Shown one piece after another: positions 12,901-24,800 of a stretch of DNA of 64,000 nt. Below the pieces are notes generated by a model. It searched no databases, was not told the DNA's origin, and saw only the letters and a list, made by a program, of their open reading frames with translations. This DNA is from Lamellibrachia satsuma (lineage: Eukaryota; Annelida; Polychaeta; Sabellida; Siboglinidae), in the NCBI GenBank assembly GCA_033239005.1, contig BSQZ01000021.1, positions 9,071,516 through 9,135,515 of the forward strand. Reading direction: 5' to 3'. The position numbers and the translations under genes were made by a program. The number at the start of each line of letters is the position of its first letter. Within the stretch, counting starts at the first letter, position 1.

Positions 12901-15900
12901 ACTGCTTACAAGTCACAGCTCCCTCCATTACCAGGTTTGTGTAACAGCTGGCCCCTAGCCACTGTCTGTGTATTGCTTACAAGTTACAGCTCCCTCTGTT
13001 ACCAGGTTTGTGTAACAGCTTGCCCCTAGCCACTGTCTGTGTACTGCTTACAAGTCACAGCTCCCTCCATTACCAGGTTTGTGTAACAGCTGGCCCCTAG
13101 CCACTGTCTGTGTACTGCTTACAAGTCACAGCTCCCTCTGTTACCAGGTTTGTGTAACAGCTTGCCCCTAGCCACTGTCTGTGTATTGCTTACAAGTTAC
13201 AGCTCCCTCCATTACCAGGTTTGTATAACAGCTGGCCCCTAGCCACTGTCTGTGTATTGCTTACAAGTTACGGCTCCCTCCATTACCAGGTTTGTGTAAT
13301 AGCTGGCCCCTAGCCACTGTCTGTGTATTGCTTACAAGTTACAGCTCCCTCCATTACCAGGTTTGTGTAACAGCTTGCCCCTAGCCACTGTATGTGTATT
13401 GCTTACAAGTTACAGCTCCCTCCATTACCAGGTTTGTGTAACAGCTGGCCCCAAGCCACTGTCTGTGTATTGCTTACAAGTTACAGCTCCCTCCATTACC
13501 AGGTTTGTGTAACAGCTGGCCCCAAGCCACTGTCTGTGTATTGCTTACAAGTTACAGCTCCATCTATTACCAGAGTGACTTGGGAACATACTAACAGTTT
13601 GGTGTAAGTTTGTAGTTGCAGATGTAATAGAAAAGTAATAGATTATTAGAAACTACTTTAGATTATATTATTTTTTAACAAATCTCATCTACTATTATAA
13701 AAAAACAGACTATTAGACTGTGTTTAATTAGGTTATATGCATTGATCCCATATGTCTACTCTTCCCACAATTCATGTGGAATGTGATTCGCCATCTTGTG
13801 AGAATGTGTGCCTGACAAATGATACCTACTTCAACATCTTTAAATTCCCACTGCCTAATGTTGACTCAGATAATGTTTTCTTTTTGTCAGCAAACCTAAA
13901 AACCAGAGGGTGAAGCGGGCATTGGAGAAAAGGGAGCCAAAGATTGTAGAGAATGACAAAAATGCCTTATTTATCAAAGGCGGCAGAACAAGTGAAACTA
14001 TCGCTGATGCTCTGAAGGATTTGGTATGTATTGTATACTGAGAAATGTGTGAATGAAAACATGATTCATACATTTTTAACACAAATAAATACATGCTTAG
14101 TTAACCTTTGCAAGTTTGTGTATGATGTAACGCTGGATAAAGTAACTGCTGACTCTATGACATTTTATATAAGCATTGCTCTTGTTTTTAATTCCATGAT
14201 GAGTTTAATGTTGTGCAAACTTTTCAGAGTAAGTTGTTTGTTTATTATATGTATATTATATGTTTATGTTGACATTACATGTTTTATAAAATGTAGAGCT
14301 TGTGAACAGTATTGCTGTTGATGGTTCAGTAAATAATGATGAAGCAGTATGAGTATGACCAACTGCTGACCACTAAGTGTTGACCACTAAGACCCCTTGT
14401 GTTGCAGTATTCACTCAAGAAGCCACTGGCCACACTATACAAGAAGTAAGTAAATGTCAGTTGTGTTCGACTTTTGAATTTGTAAGAGATTATAATTATA
14501 ATTTTTGCATATGAAAGATATATGGGGTGATTGAATTAGTCATGTGATCAGATAAAATTACTTGTCAACGCCACAATTGTGATTATGCTTACTTAATGGT
14601 AGACAGTCTGACTGCTTTTATTGTATAGTATGCACTGTGTGGGAATTTTTTTAAATAGACAGTACAGATTAGTTGAACAACATTTAACAAGATTGCTATT
14701 CAAAACAATGGCAAGTGGAATTAGGAAGGTATGCAGAAGTAAACCCTCCTGTAGATAATGACAGTGTACAGGTGTACACGTTTTAACAAGAAAGCTGTTG
14801 CAGCTGTAGGAATTAGTTATCTTGATCCGTGTCAGGAAGTTGTCACTGGACAAACCCCACATGACATTTGGAGGTAACTCGGCTACCCTGTTTGCTCTGC
14901 TGTACACAAACTTTGATTACCCAATGTTGGATAAACCAGTTCAGTTTTAATACATTTCAGGAAGAACATAATGAGACCATTTGAAGATGAGACTTCAATG
15001 GTGAGTAACAGTCAGTCGAGTAACACATAATATCCTCATTCATTGCCATCTTATACTGAGGTAGCTACTTTCGCTATAACATAATATCCTCATTCATTGC
15101 AATCTTATACTGAGGTAGCTACTTTCACTATAACATAATATCCTCATTCATTGCAATCTTATACTGAGGTAGCTACTTTCACTATAACATAATATCCTCA
15201 TTCATTGCCATCTTATACTGAGGTAGCTACTTTCACTATAACATAATATCCTCATTCATTGCCATCTTATACTGAGGTAGCTACTTTCACTATAACATAA
15301 TATCCTCATTCATTGCAATCTTATACTGAGGTAGCTACTTTCACTATAACATAATATCCTCATTCATTGCCATCTTATACTGAGGTAGCTACTTTCACTA
15401 TAACATAATATCCTCATTCATTGCCATCTTATACTGAGGTAGCTACTTTCACTATAACATAATATCCTCATTCATTGCCATCTTGTACTGAGGTAGCTAC
15501 TTTCGCTATAACATAACATCCTCATTCATTGCCATCTTGTACTGAGGTAGCTACTTTCACTATTCCCACCAAATTGAACAGACGATTGAATTAGTGAATT
15601 GCCACAAGTGGTTAGCCTACACTAACAAATGTAGTTTGTTTATTTGGTATAAAGTGCCTTTTCCATAAATAACGATCCATATTTTTAAAGAGTTTTCAAT
15701 TTTCATTCTGAACAATTAATATTTACAGTGCCAGCAATTTGATTCACGTTCTGTTGGTATGTTTTTTTTTTATTTAGGAATTTTTCTCCCACAAGTGTGA
15801 CGCGTCCCTCTTCCTCTTTGGGTCCCACTCAAAGAAAAGACCAAACAACTTGGTGATAGGTAAGTTTATTAAAGGTGCAATGTCTGATTTTTTAACATAA

Positions 15901-18900
15901 AATCTATATACTATACGACATATCTGTTCTAACATCATAACTGCCCAAATATGTTTTAATTATCACATTTAAAAAAATAAAATTTTACTGTTATCTATTA
16001 TTGAATATTGACCTTGCCTTTCAGTATATTTGTGAACAGCTGATGTAAATTTTTGTTAACAAAGTTTATTTTGATTATGTGATGGGTCATTGGTCATGCA
16101 ATAGTAATTCAATAATTCTCCACGTGTTATGTAAATGTGATATTTGGCGAAAAACATTCAAATTAAACAGATAACAGTATACTATGCAACATGATTTTAT
16201 GATAGCAAGTATTATAACTTTATATATTTAAGACTTAATCCTTTGAGTTCTTTGTTAACGGAACATGCAGCATTGTTTGTGTGTAGGTCGTCTGTATGAC
16301 TCGCATGACTTGACATGATGGAGCTAGGCATTGTTTGTGTGTAGGTCGTCTGTATGACTCGCATGTCCTTGGCATGATGGAGCTAGGCATTGTTTGTGTG
16401 TAGGTCGTCTGTATGACTCGCATGTCCTTGACATGATGGAGCTGGGCATTGTTTGTGTGTAGGTCGTCTGTATGACTCTCATGTGCTTGACATGATGGAG
16501 CTAGGCATTGTTTGTGTGTAGGTCGTCTGTATGACTCGCATGTCCTTGACATGATGGAGCTGGGCATTGTTTGTGTGTAGGTCGTCTGTATGACTCGCAT
16601 GTCCTTGACATGATGGAGCTGGGCATTGTTTGTGTGTAGGTCGTCTGTATGACTCTCTTGTCCTTGACATGATGGAGCTGGGCATTGTTTGTGTGTAGGT
16701 CGTCTGTATGACTCGCATGTCCTTGACATGATGGAGCTAGGCATTGTTTGTGTGTAGGTCGTCTGTGTGACTCGCATGTCCTTGACATGATGGAGCTGGG
16801 CATTGTTTGTGTGAAGGTCGTCTGTATGACTCGCATGTCCTTGACATGATGGAGCTGGGCATTGTTTGTGTGTAGGTCGTCTGTATGACTCGCATGTCCT
16901 TGACATGATGGAGCTGGGCATTGTTTGTGTGTAGGTCGTCTGTATGACTCGCATGACTTGACATGATGGAGCTAGGCATTGTTTGTGTGTAGGTCGTCTG
17001 TATGACTCGCATGTCCTTGGCATGATGGAGCTAGGCATTGTTTGTGTGTAGGTCGTCTGTATGACTCGCATGTCCTTGACATGATGGAGCTGGGCATTGT
17101 TTGTGTGTAGGTCGTCTGTATGACTCTCATGTCCTTGACATGATGGAGCTAGGCATTGTTTGTGTGTAGGTCGTCTGTATGACTCGCATGACTTGACATG
17201 ATGGAGCTAGGCATTGTTTGTGTGTAGGTCGTCTGTATGACTCGCATGTCCTTGGCATGATGGAGCTAGGCATTGTTTGTGTGTAGGTCGTCTGTATGAC
17301 TCGCATGTCCTTGACATGATGGAGCTGGGCATTGTTTGTGTATAGGTCGTCTGTATGACTCGCATGTCCTTGACATGATGGAGCTGGGCATTGTTTGTGT
17401 GTAGGTCGTCTGTATGACTCGCATGTCCTTGACATGATGGAGCTAGGCATTGTTTGTGTGTAGGTCGTCTGTGTGACTCGCATGTCCTTGACATGATGGG
17501 GCTATGCATTGTTTGTGTGTAGGTCGTCTATACGACTCGCATGTCCTTGACATGATGGAGCTGGGCATTGAGAAGTCAGTGAGCATCAAAGACTTCCTGG
17601 TGAGGCCAGTTCAACACAGCTGACTTAGACCAGATTCATTCAACTTAACACAGCAATATCCAAACATTAAAGATCCTCTCTTATTTTTTACTCATCTCGT
17701 TTCAGAATAATTCCATGGCGAGGTGCATCATTGCACAAACTAATAAATTATTATTGACTATGTCAGCAAAAAATTACAGAAGTTCCGCCTATATATACTA
17801 TAACATCCCCTCTATATACTGTAGCATCCCCTCTATATACTATAACACAGGGTTGAAAAAATTAGCATTTTTATGCAGATGTTTCTAATAATAAAAACAT
17901 TCCAGGCACAGACCTTTTTTGCATTTCCATTGATTTAATATTATAATGTGTACGTTATAATAACACTGTGTATGTCTGTACAGGGCAACAAGTGCTCTAT
18001 GGGAACCAAGCCGTGCTTGTTGTTCGCTGGTGAGGCGTTTGATGAAGACAAGGAACATAGAAGATTGAAGAGTCTATTTATTGGTAAGATGCAGCAACAT
18101 TCAGGATAAATACTAATCAGGGTATTATGTGCAATAGTTTTAGGAAGACAGCACATACCGTATTCGACCTAACAAGCATACAGTACGCTTGAAACAAATT
18201 GGGCCATTGAAAAATGTCAAGGAATCTGTTCTTATAAGCATACACCAAAATGTGTTTCTGTAGACAATAAGGTAACTCTATTTAACATTTTATGATTTGG
18301 TGACTAGTGTAGAACAACTGAAAAGTGGTGCCAACTGTTTAACACCAGATGGTGACACTTCAGTTGTTCCACACTAGTCAAATTTACAAAGAAATCTTAT
18401 GTAAATACAAATTAAGTTGTTGACTAAACTAATGTTGTTGACTAAACTAATGCAAGTGCATTCATAGCCAAGTATAAAAAATGTTCTTTAATTAATTTTC
18501 CTTCCAGTGAGTTTGGTACTGACACCTGGTGAATGAACACACTACAAACTAAAACTGCTAAAAACTAGTGTAGCTGAAAACTGGAGACAATATGAATGCC
18601 AACATTACATGAAAATTCATACAATCTGATTATTCACAGGCTTTCTTTGAGCACAATAAACAAGTGTTTCAAGTTAAAATACGGCATGATGAAAAAGTAG
18701 ATTTTTTTTCAAAAATAAAAATGACGGGTTGGCAGTATGTAAACTAACTAATAAAATATAAAAGGCCTTACATTTCTGCTTTGATTTGGTACAGGTGGAT
18801 ATGGGAACAGTGTAAATATTTTTGGTAGTTTAAATAAACTGTAGTCAACGTTTCCAGTGTCTGGATTAACTCTTTCAACAAAAGAAACACTTCCGGAGAC

Positions 18901-21122
18901 TAGTTACAGAAATCAAATGAATTCAGTTTCACCAGTACAATTTTAAAATCTATTGCTTTGAGTTAGCTAGAGCAGTCTTTCTGTAGTATAACGCTGCTAG
19001 TTGGGGTACTCTTGTCTAATCTAGCTGTGGTTTACAGATTTCTTCCGTGGCCCCGTTGTCTCAAACATCCGCCTTTCTGGACTTGAACATGTCTTGGCAT
19101 TCACTGCAGCTCGTGGTAAAGTGTTTCTGCGAAGTTACAGGTAATGAATGACAAACTACAGCTCAGTACATATTATGAAGAGTGGCAGTATATCGTTAAA
19201 GTGATGGCCTCTCAGCCGGGCGGACAGGGGTGGTCTTGTTGGGGTTCGAAGGTACGCTGTTTGAAGTATCTTAAAGCAAGTTAAATTTGCCACTAGCACA
19301 GGGTGATTTATTTAAAACTGCTTCTGCAATTCAGTTTTTGCACGCCCTATTTTTGAATCATTTCACAAAAAATCTAACCTAAAAATAATTTTTGACCAGG
19401 TCTGGTCATGTTTCGGCAGACGAGTGGTCTGGCTCGTACTATGACGTAAGGCTGTTAACACGTTACCAGATCATATCAGACAATTCTTTCTACGATTTCA
19501 ACAAAAAGTATGCACATGCATGCTAGAAGTTACATATTTAATGTTTCGTTGCACATTTCGTTTCTTTCCACTGTATGCCTACACATAACTATGTGCTGCC
19601 ACCTGTAGGATCTCGCTGAAGAAGTCGGGCAGTCGCACGCCGCGGGTGGAGTTGGAGGAGATGGGTCCATCTCTGGATCTTGTCATCCGTCGGACAAAGT
19701 TGGCGTCCGATGATCTCTTTAAGCGGGCCATGAGGGTGCCGAAGGCTGCCAAGGTATGTCATTCTTGGTGTAGCGATGTCATGATTTATGGAGCTATAGC
19801 GTGTCTGGTTGTCTACTCTCCTGGTGCATAGTAAATTATAGCAATAGGGTCATTCCATATGAAATCAACCAGCAATGTTCCTGACTCCTCCAATTTTGAT
19901 GAAATTTGGCACTCATGCTGGACCTGTTGCGAAATGTATCCAATAAGTCCAATATGTGTGCCAAATTTAATTAACATTGGAGGGGGTCGAGAATATTTTG
20001 GCCAATTTCATTTCCCAATATGAAAGCCAAACGACAAGGATTGGGCACATAGGTTTAACGCAGCTAATAGCAACAAAGTTGGTCTTTATGGATGCATAGA
20101 TGTTTAAATGCTTCTTGTTTGAAGGTATTGCTATTTGATATTACCAGTGATTAATGATTGATCAATGAATCACCTTTCTTTGTTACTCTGGCTGTGTAGA
20201 TCAATGATCCACCCCTCTTTGTTACTCTGGCTGTGTAGATCAATGATCCACCCCCTCTTTGTTACTCTGGCTGTGTAGATCAAGATCAATGATCCACCCC
20301 TCTGTTACTCTGACTATGTAGACCAATGATCCACCCCTCTTTGTTACTCTGGCTGTGTAGATCAATGATCCACCCCTCTTTGTTACTCTGGCTGTGTAGA
20401 TCAATGATCCACCCCTCTTTGTTACTCTGGCTGTGTAGATCAGTGATCCACCCCTCTTTGTTACTCTGGCTATGTAGATCAGTGAACCACCCCTCTTTGT
20501 TACTCTGGCTGTGTAGATCAATGATCCACCACTCTTTGTTACTCTGGCTGTGTAGATCAGTGAACCACCCCTCTTTGTGTCTAGCTTGTACCAAGTAGAT
20601 CAATGATTCCAGGGGTGATGATCCATACCACTAAGTTACCCGTACAAGGACACCTTTCTAGCATTTTTTTGTTTTCTAGATTTGAAACCCCTTGCAAAAA
20701 ATGGATTTCAGTATGTTGTGTCGATTAGTGAACCCAAACAATACTTGTCTAAGAAAAGCCCAGTACCATAAAGCCTGGTTTTCACAATATCCTTCATCCA
20801 TGCTGACCAGTTACGTTTATGGTTGGTTTGGAGGGACTGGATTCCAGTAGAAAGAGCAGAACCTATTTTACTTAACTTACTGATATTATGTAATCTACCA
20901 ATGTAAATTTTTGTTGCACAGGTTCGCAAGGTGAAGAATGTAACTCGAGATGTGTTTGGCACACAACACGGACAAATACACATGGAGAGGCAGAACTACG
21001 AGAAACTGCAGCTTCGTAAAGTGAAAGCACTCAAGAGGAAGTCATCGACAAAAAGTGACGACGGGGAAGGTGCCTCGCCAAAGATAGTAAAATCTACAGA
21101 TGTTGAGATGACGAGCGATTGA
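9927..21122 (+). CDS. RPF2: RPF2 homologue, ribosome production factor 2 (complete, 10 exons)
   Basis: RPF2 is a nucleolar Brix-domain protein that, with RRS1, brings the 5S RNP into the pre-60S particle. Exons: 9927-9946, 13891-14023, 14408-14445, 14961-15000, 15778-15859, 17523-17599, 17984-18083, 19038-19140, 19609-19753, 20922-21122. All junctions are GT-AG and phases match, giving 312 codons plus TGA (human about 306). Landmarks are [44 protein letters not shown] (start of Brix core), [36 protein letters not shown] and [19 protein letters not shown], then a basic, Lys-rich tail with an acidic end. The start has a good context (AAG-ATG-G) and exon 1 codes just MVLQRVV. Five introns carry tandem or inverted repeats; the one before exon 6 is filled by copies of exon 6 itself. 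Confidence 0.96.
10196..11433. mobile_element. Fold-back element with long imperfect inverted repeats
   Basis: Positions 10196 to about 10455 reappear reverse-complemented at about 11183-11433. For example, GATCTTTTACTTTCTG at 10196 pairs with CAGAAAGTAAAAGATC ending at 11433, and both arms carry AACCATGAAAATGACCA and CCAAGGCTACYGTAAAATC. The arms are about 250 bp with scattered mismatches and indels; the ~730-bp centre has no long open frame. It looks like a non-autonomous DNA transposon with long terminal inverted repeats, in RPF2 intron 1. I did not find a certain target duplication. Confidence 0.65.
11434..12579. other. RPF2 intron 1, no recognised gene
   Basis: A short triplicated motif (CCCATGCAATAG) occurs at 11635-11675. 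Open frames are short and unrecognisable. Confidence 0.5.
12580..13575. repeat. 71-bp minisatellite, about 14 copies, RPF2 intron 1
   Basis: The unit starts GTTTGTGTAACAGCTGGCCC and continues with CTAGCCACTGTCTGTGTA, TTGCTTACAAGTTACAGC and TCCCTCCATTACCAG. Copies differ at a few positions (TTGCCCC/TGGCCCC, ATT/GTT/CTG). No copy matches an RPF2 exon. The array ends about 310 bp before exon 2. Confidence 0.95.
15022..15563. repeat. 54-bp minisatellite, about 10 copies, RPF2 intron 4
   Basis: The unit reads TCCTCATTCATTGCCATCTT, then ATACTGAGGTAGCTACTTTC and ACTATAACATAATA. Variants are GCAATC/GCCATC and TTATAC/TTGTAC. It begins about 20 bp after the exon 4 donor, so the intron is mostly repeat. 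Confidence 0.95.
16266..17522. repeat. 59-bp array made of RPF2 intron-end plus exon-6 start, 21 copies
   Basis: Each unit is 12 nt of the intron end (GTTTGTGTGTAG) followed by 47 nt that match the first 47 nt of RPF2 exon 6 (GTCGTCTGTATGACTCGCAT, then GTCCTTGACATGATGGAGCT, then GGGCATT). The genuine exon at 17523 is the 22nd, rightmost copy and is the only one continuing into GAGAAGTC. Each decoy keeps a usable AG acceptor, except the copy at about 16814 (GTGAAG). Translated in the exon frame, each decoy runs into TAG, which is the next acceptor. Copies 1-4, 12-15 and 16-18 share the same variant order (GACTTGAC, TCCTTGGC, TCCTTGAC), showing block duplication. Confidence 0.95.
18295..18383. 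repeat. Inverted repeat (hairpin) in RPF2 intron 7
   Basis: The left arm contains GACTAGTGTAGAACAACTGA and the right arm TCAGTTGTTCCACACTAGTC; outer and inner parts pair too (GTGGTGCCA / TGGTGACAC). Arms are about 34 bp around a ~17-bp loop. It is probably a small fold-back or MITE relic. Confidence 0.75.
20157..20578. repeat. 39-bp minisatellite, about 10 copies, RPF2 intron 9
   Basis: The unit is GATCAATGATCCACCCCTCT followed by TTGTTACTCTGGCTGTGTA. Several copies carry GATCAGTGAACC or small indels. The array produces open frames on both strands that are not genes. It ends about 340 bp before the last RPF2 exon. Confidence 0.95.
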
Positions 21123-21899
21123 AATGAGGGACGGATGAATGAAGTGAGGGACAAACAGAATCAGTGACTTTGGCTGAATGACATTGTATTAGGTGGAGCG
21201 AACAAATGTGGTTGGCTGCCATGGTCTGAAGAAGCCTATCCCACAGGTACATATGCACTATTTACCTGCCTCTCCAGCAAAGAGAAATGGGGTGTACAGG
21301 AGAGTGGGGCCTGCAGGCAATAGAGCTTCTCGGTGAGACAGTGAGACAATTTCTCTGTGCCAGAGAGGCAAATAGAAAGGACCCAATGCGTAAATAAATG
21401 CGAGGGTCCAGGACACACTGGTGCCACCAGGTGGTGATCAACAGATGCATAGGTATTTTATGCATTTTGTTGTTTCTGCACCACTAAGAATTCTTGTGTG
21501 TGATGAATATTCAGAAGCATCTTGTATATGGCAGTATCATCTTAAGATAATCCAGTAATACATTTGATAATCTTGGAAACGACTATTTTTTTATTTATCC
21601 TGGTTCCAAATATATGCGCTTTAAATTGCCCAAATTTGCATTGTTGCATGATAAAGATTAACTAACAGAATTACAGCTCTTGTTCAAAATATATAAAAAA
21701 AAATACCCATACAGTTCTCAAGGATGGAATATTGAGTGGCCCCCTTCCCTGCTGATAACTGAATTATTCTGACTGCATGAATTTGTATATTGACAAACAT
21801 AATAAACATAACATGGAGTATACAACACTTGTGTATCTTAGTATATAGCATATTTAATGACATCACACACTATAATACAACAGCATACACATACAGCAC
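21123..21899. other. Convergent 3' intergenic region, RPF2/CMSS1
   Basis: The two stop codons (21122 plus, 21900 minus) are 777 bp apart. AATAAA-type signals are present for RPF2 (AAATAAATG near 21393) and on the minus strand (AAATAAAAAA opposite about 21590) for CMSS1. Nothing else is recognised. Confidence 0.5.
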
Positions 21900-24800
21900 T
21901 CAGTAGAGGCCAATGTGCATGTGACCCCGCTTGACCTGTGGTATCACATGACTGGTCAACAGTGACCACATGTCAGTCCTGGTTTCTGGAACATCTATGA
22001 GTCGTCTCAGCTTCACGTCCCGCCAGGTCCAGTCAAGAAGAACATATTTAGTCTGCTTCAGGCTCAGTGACTCTGAAGAAAAGATTCTCACATTCAGGTC
22101 ACAAGATTCTCACATTCAGTTCTAGGGTTATAACAATACATCGAACTATTGATGCATCGCAATAGTCGATATGACAATGCAATACTATTGATAATAACGA
22201 TAGTTGGCAAAACAATTCAGCAGGTCTACTGGTGCCATTGTAATAATAAAAATCCATTTTCAACTATTGGATAATTTTACTTAAATATACTGACTTAACA
22301 TCAACAGTCGTTGCTCTAATCCGTGAATAATGCTGCTCTAATCAACATCGTTTACGGATTAGAGCAACATCGTTCATGGATTAGAGCAGCATCGTTCACG
22401 GATGTAGCATTTTTAATCAACTACCTCCAAAAGGATTCACAAAAGTCCAAGGAAGGATTATATATTTTTTATTGAAAACATGTAACATGAAACGTCTGCA
22501 GTGACACAAGTCGAAACTCACCACTCTCTATTAGGGCCTGTATCCTGTTTGGGGTTCCTACCCCAATGTGAACTGTAGATTTCAGCAGTAACTTGATCTG
22601 TTCTTTTAGCTGGCAAAACGCACACAAAGTTTGAATAGAATATCTTCTTACTATATTAATATATAACAGAGTCACTTAAAATCAAATGTGTTCCCTGTAG
22701 TATTAAATACAATATTAACACTACACTACCCAGTCAAGTTTTAGTAGGGCAATGCCAATGGCTTTGTGCCCTAACAATCATTCATAACTGCCAGTTTTAT
22801 GAAGTGTTCGTAACATATGGAGGAACCTATGTGGATGTTTGATGTAGAAAACGTCATACAAAACACTTGTAGCATTCCAATTGTACGTAACTATGAACTG
22901 CTATTCTTCCGAGGTGCATAATCTACGTCAAACATCCACATAGGTTTCTTTGCAACATCTGCACACCCGGGGGAATAAAATGTACAAACCTTCCCCCCCC
23001 TCCTGGATAAGCCTACAAAATTTCAGCTCCGTACATGCAAAACCAATGGATATATTAGGGAACAGACAGATTACTTCATTGTATTGATGAAACACAGGCA
23101 AAAGTAGTCTATAAAACTTAATATTCACTAACACCAATGGACAACAGAAGCTAGCTGAGCTCATGAAGTCATGGCAAAGAATTACCTTTATATGTTTCGC
23201 AAATAATTTAGCTATTTTGCACTTTTCAGTCTTGACATCTTTCAGATCCCTGAAACAAAAAGAATGGCAATCGGTGACTTGCTTGAATCCACCCTTGCCA
23301 CCAAGGGCTTCTGACTACATTAGTACTCCTTGGCATATCTACCCTCGCCACCAGGGGCTTCTGACTACATCAGTGCCCCTGGCAGATCAACCTGTCGAAA
23401 TTCTGTTTTTTCAATGGGATTGCTTGCTGGAATTTACGGGGCTCACACACTGGAACTTAACTTTAATTGGTAGTGGATCCGTCATCGCTGGTCAGATGGT
23501 AGGTATTTCCTAGAAACGTTTTTTGAAGTTTGGATATGAGCGCATCTAGTTCCCAGAAGTACATCGACCAAGACAGCAATTGGGACGAAATACAAATGAT
23601 TCAGCATACATCCGAACATGGCATGGCATAAACTCACAAATCCATGTTTCAACAGGTCGATCTGCCAGGGGTACTGTAGTACTATAACCACCCCAGGCTA
23701 GTGAGGATGTCTACCAGGGGTACTGTAGTACTATAACCACCCCAGGCTAGTGAGGATGTCTACCAGGGGTACTGTAGTACTACAACCACCCCTGGCTAGT
23801 GAAGATGTCTACCAGGGGTACTGTAGTACTATAACCACCCCTGGCTAGTGAGGATGTCTGCCAGGGGTACTGTAGTACTATTACCACCCCTGGCTAGTGA
23901 GGATGTCTACCAGGGGTACTGTAGTAATATTACCATCCCTGGCTAGTGAGGATGTCTACCAGGGGTACTGTAGTACTATTACCATCCCTGGCTAGTGAGG
24001 ATGTCTACCAGGGGTACTGTAGTACTATTACCACCCCTGGCTAGTGAGGATGTCTACCAGGGGTACTGTAGTACTATAACCACCCCTGGCTAGTGAGGAT
24101 GTCTACCAGGGGTACTGTAGTACTATTACCACCCCTGGCTAGTGAGGATGTCTACCAGGGGTACTGTAGTACTATTACCATCCCTGGCTAGTGAGGATGT
24201 CTACCAGGGGTACTGTAGTACTATTACCATCCCTGGCTAGTGAGGATGTCTACCAGGGGTGCTGTAGTACTATTACCATCCCTGGCTAGTGAGGATGTCT
24301 GCCAGGGGTACTGTAGTACTACAACCACCCCTGGCTACTGAGGTCTACCAGGGGTGCTGTAGTACTATAACCACCCCTGGCTAGTGAGGATGTCTACCAG
24401 GGGTACTGTAGTACTATTACCATCCCTGGCTAGTGAGGATGTATGCCAGGGGTACTGTAGTACTACTACCACCCCTGGCTAGTGAGGATGTATGCCTGGG
24501 GTACTGTAGTACTACTACCACCCTTGGCTAGTGAGGATGTCTACCAGGGGAACTGTAGTACTACTACCATCCCTGGCTAGTGAGGATGTATGCCTGGGGT
24601 ACTGTAGTACTATTACCATCCCTGGCTAGTGAGGATGTATGCCAGGGGTACTGTAGTACTACTACCACCCCTGGCTAGTGAGGATGTATGCCTGGGGTAC
24701 TGTAGTACTACTACCACCCCTGGCTAGTGAGGATGTCTACCAGGGGAACTGTAGTACTACTACCATCCCTGGCTAGTGAGGATGTCTACCAGGGGAACTG

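Noticed and set aside
14333..14378. Possible C/D-box snoRNA (ATGATGA ... CTGA) in RPF2 intron 2
   Set aside because: Too short and without a terminal stem.
16235..17509. Minus-strand frames up to 278 codons
   Set aside because: They are the antisense of the 59-bp exon-derived array, periodic, with no start context or splice logic.
19200..19260. tRNA-like GGGGTTCGAAGG
   Set aside because: A box B-like string alone; no box A and no cloverleaf can be drawn.
19400..19510. Open stretch after an acceptor-like site in RPF2 intron 8 ([19 protein letters not shown])
   Set aside because: Exon 8 joins exon 9 in phase exactly as in other RPF2 proteins; including this stretch would break the conserved [10 protein letters not shown] junction.
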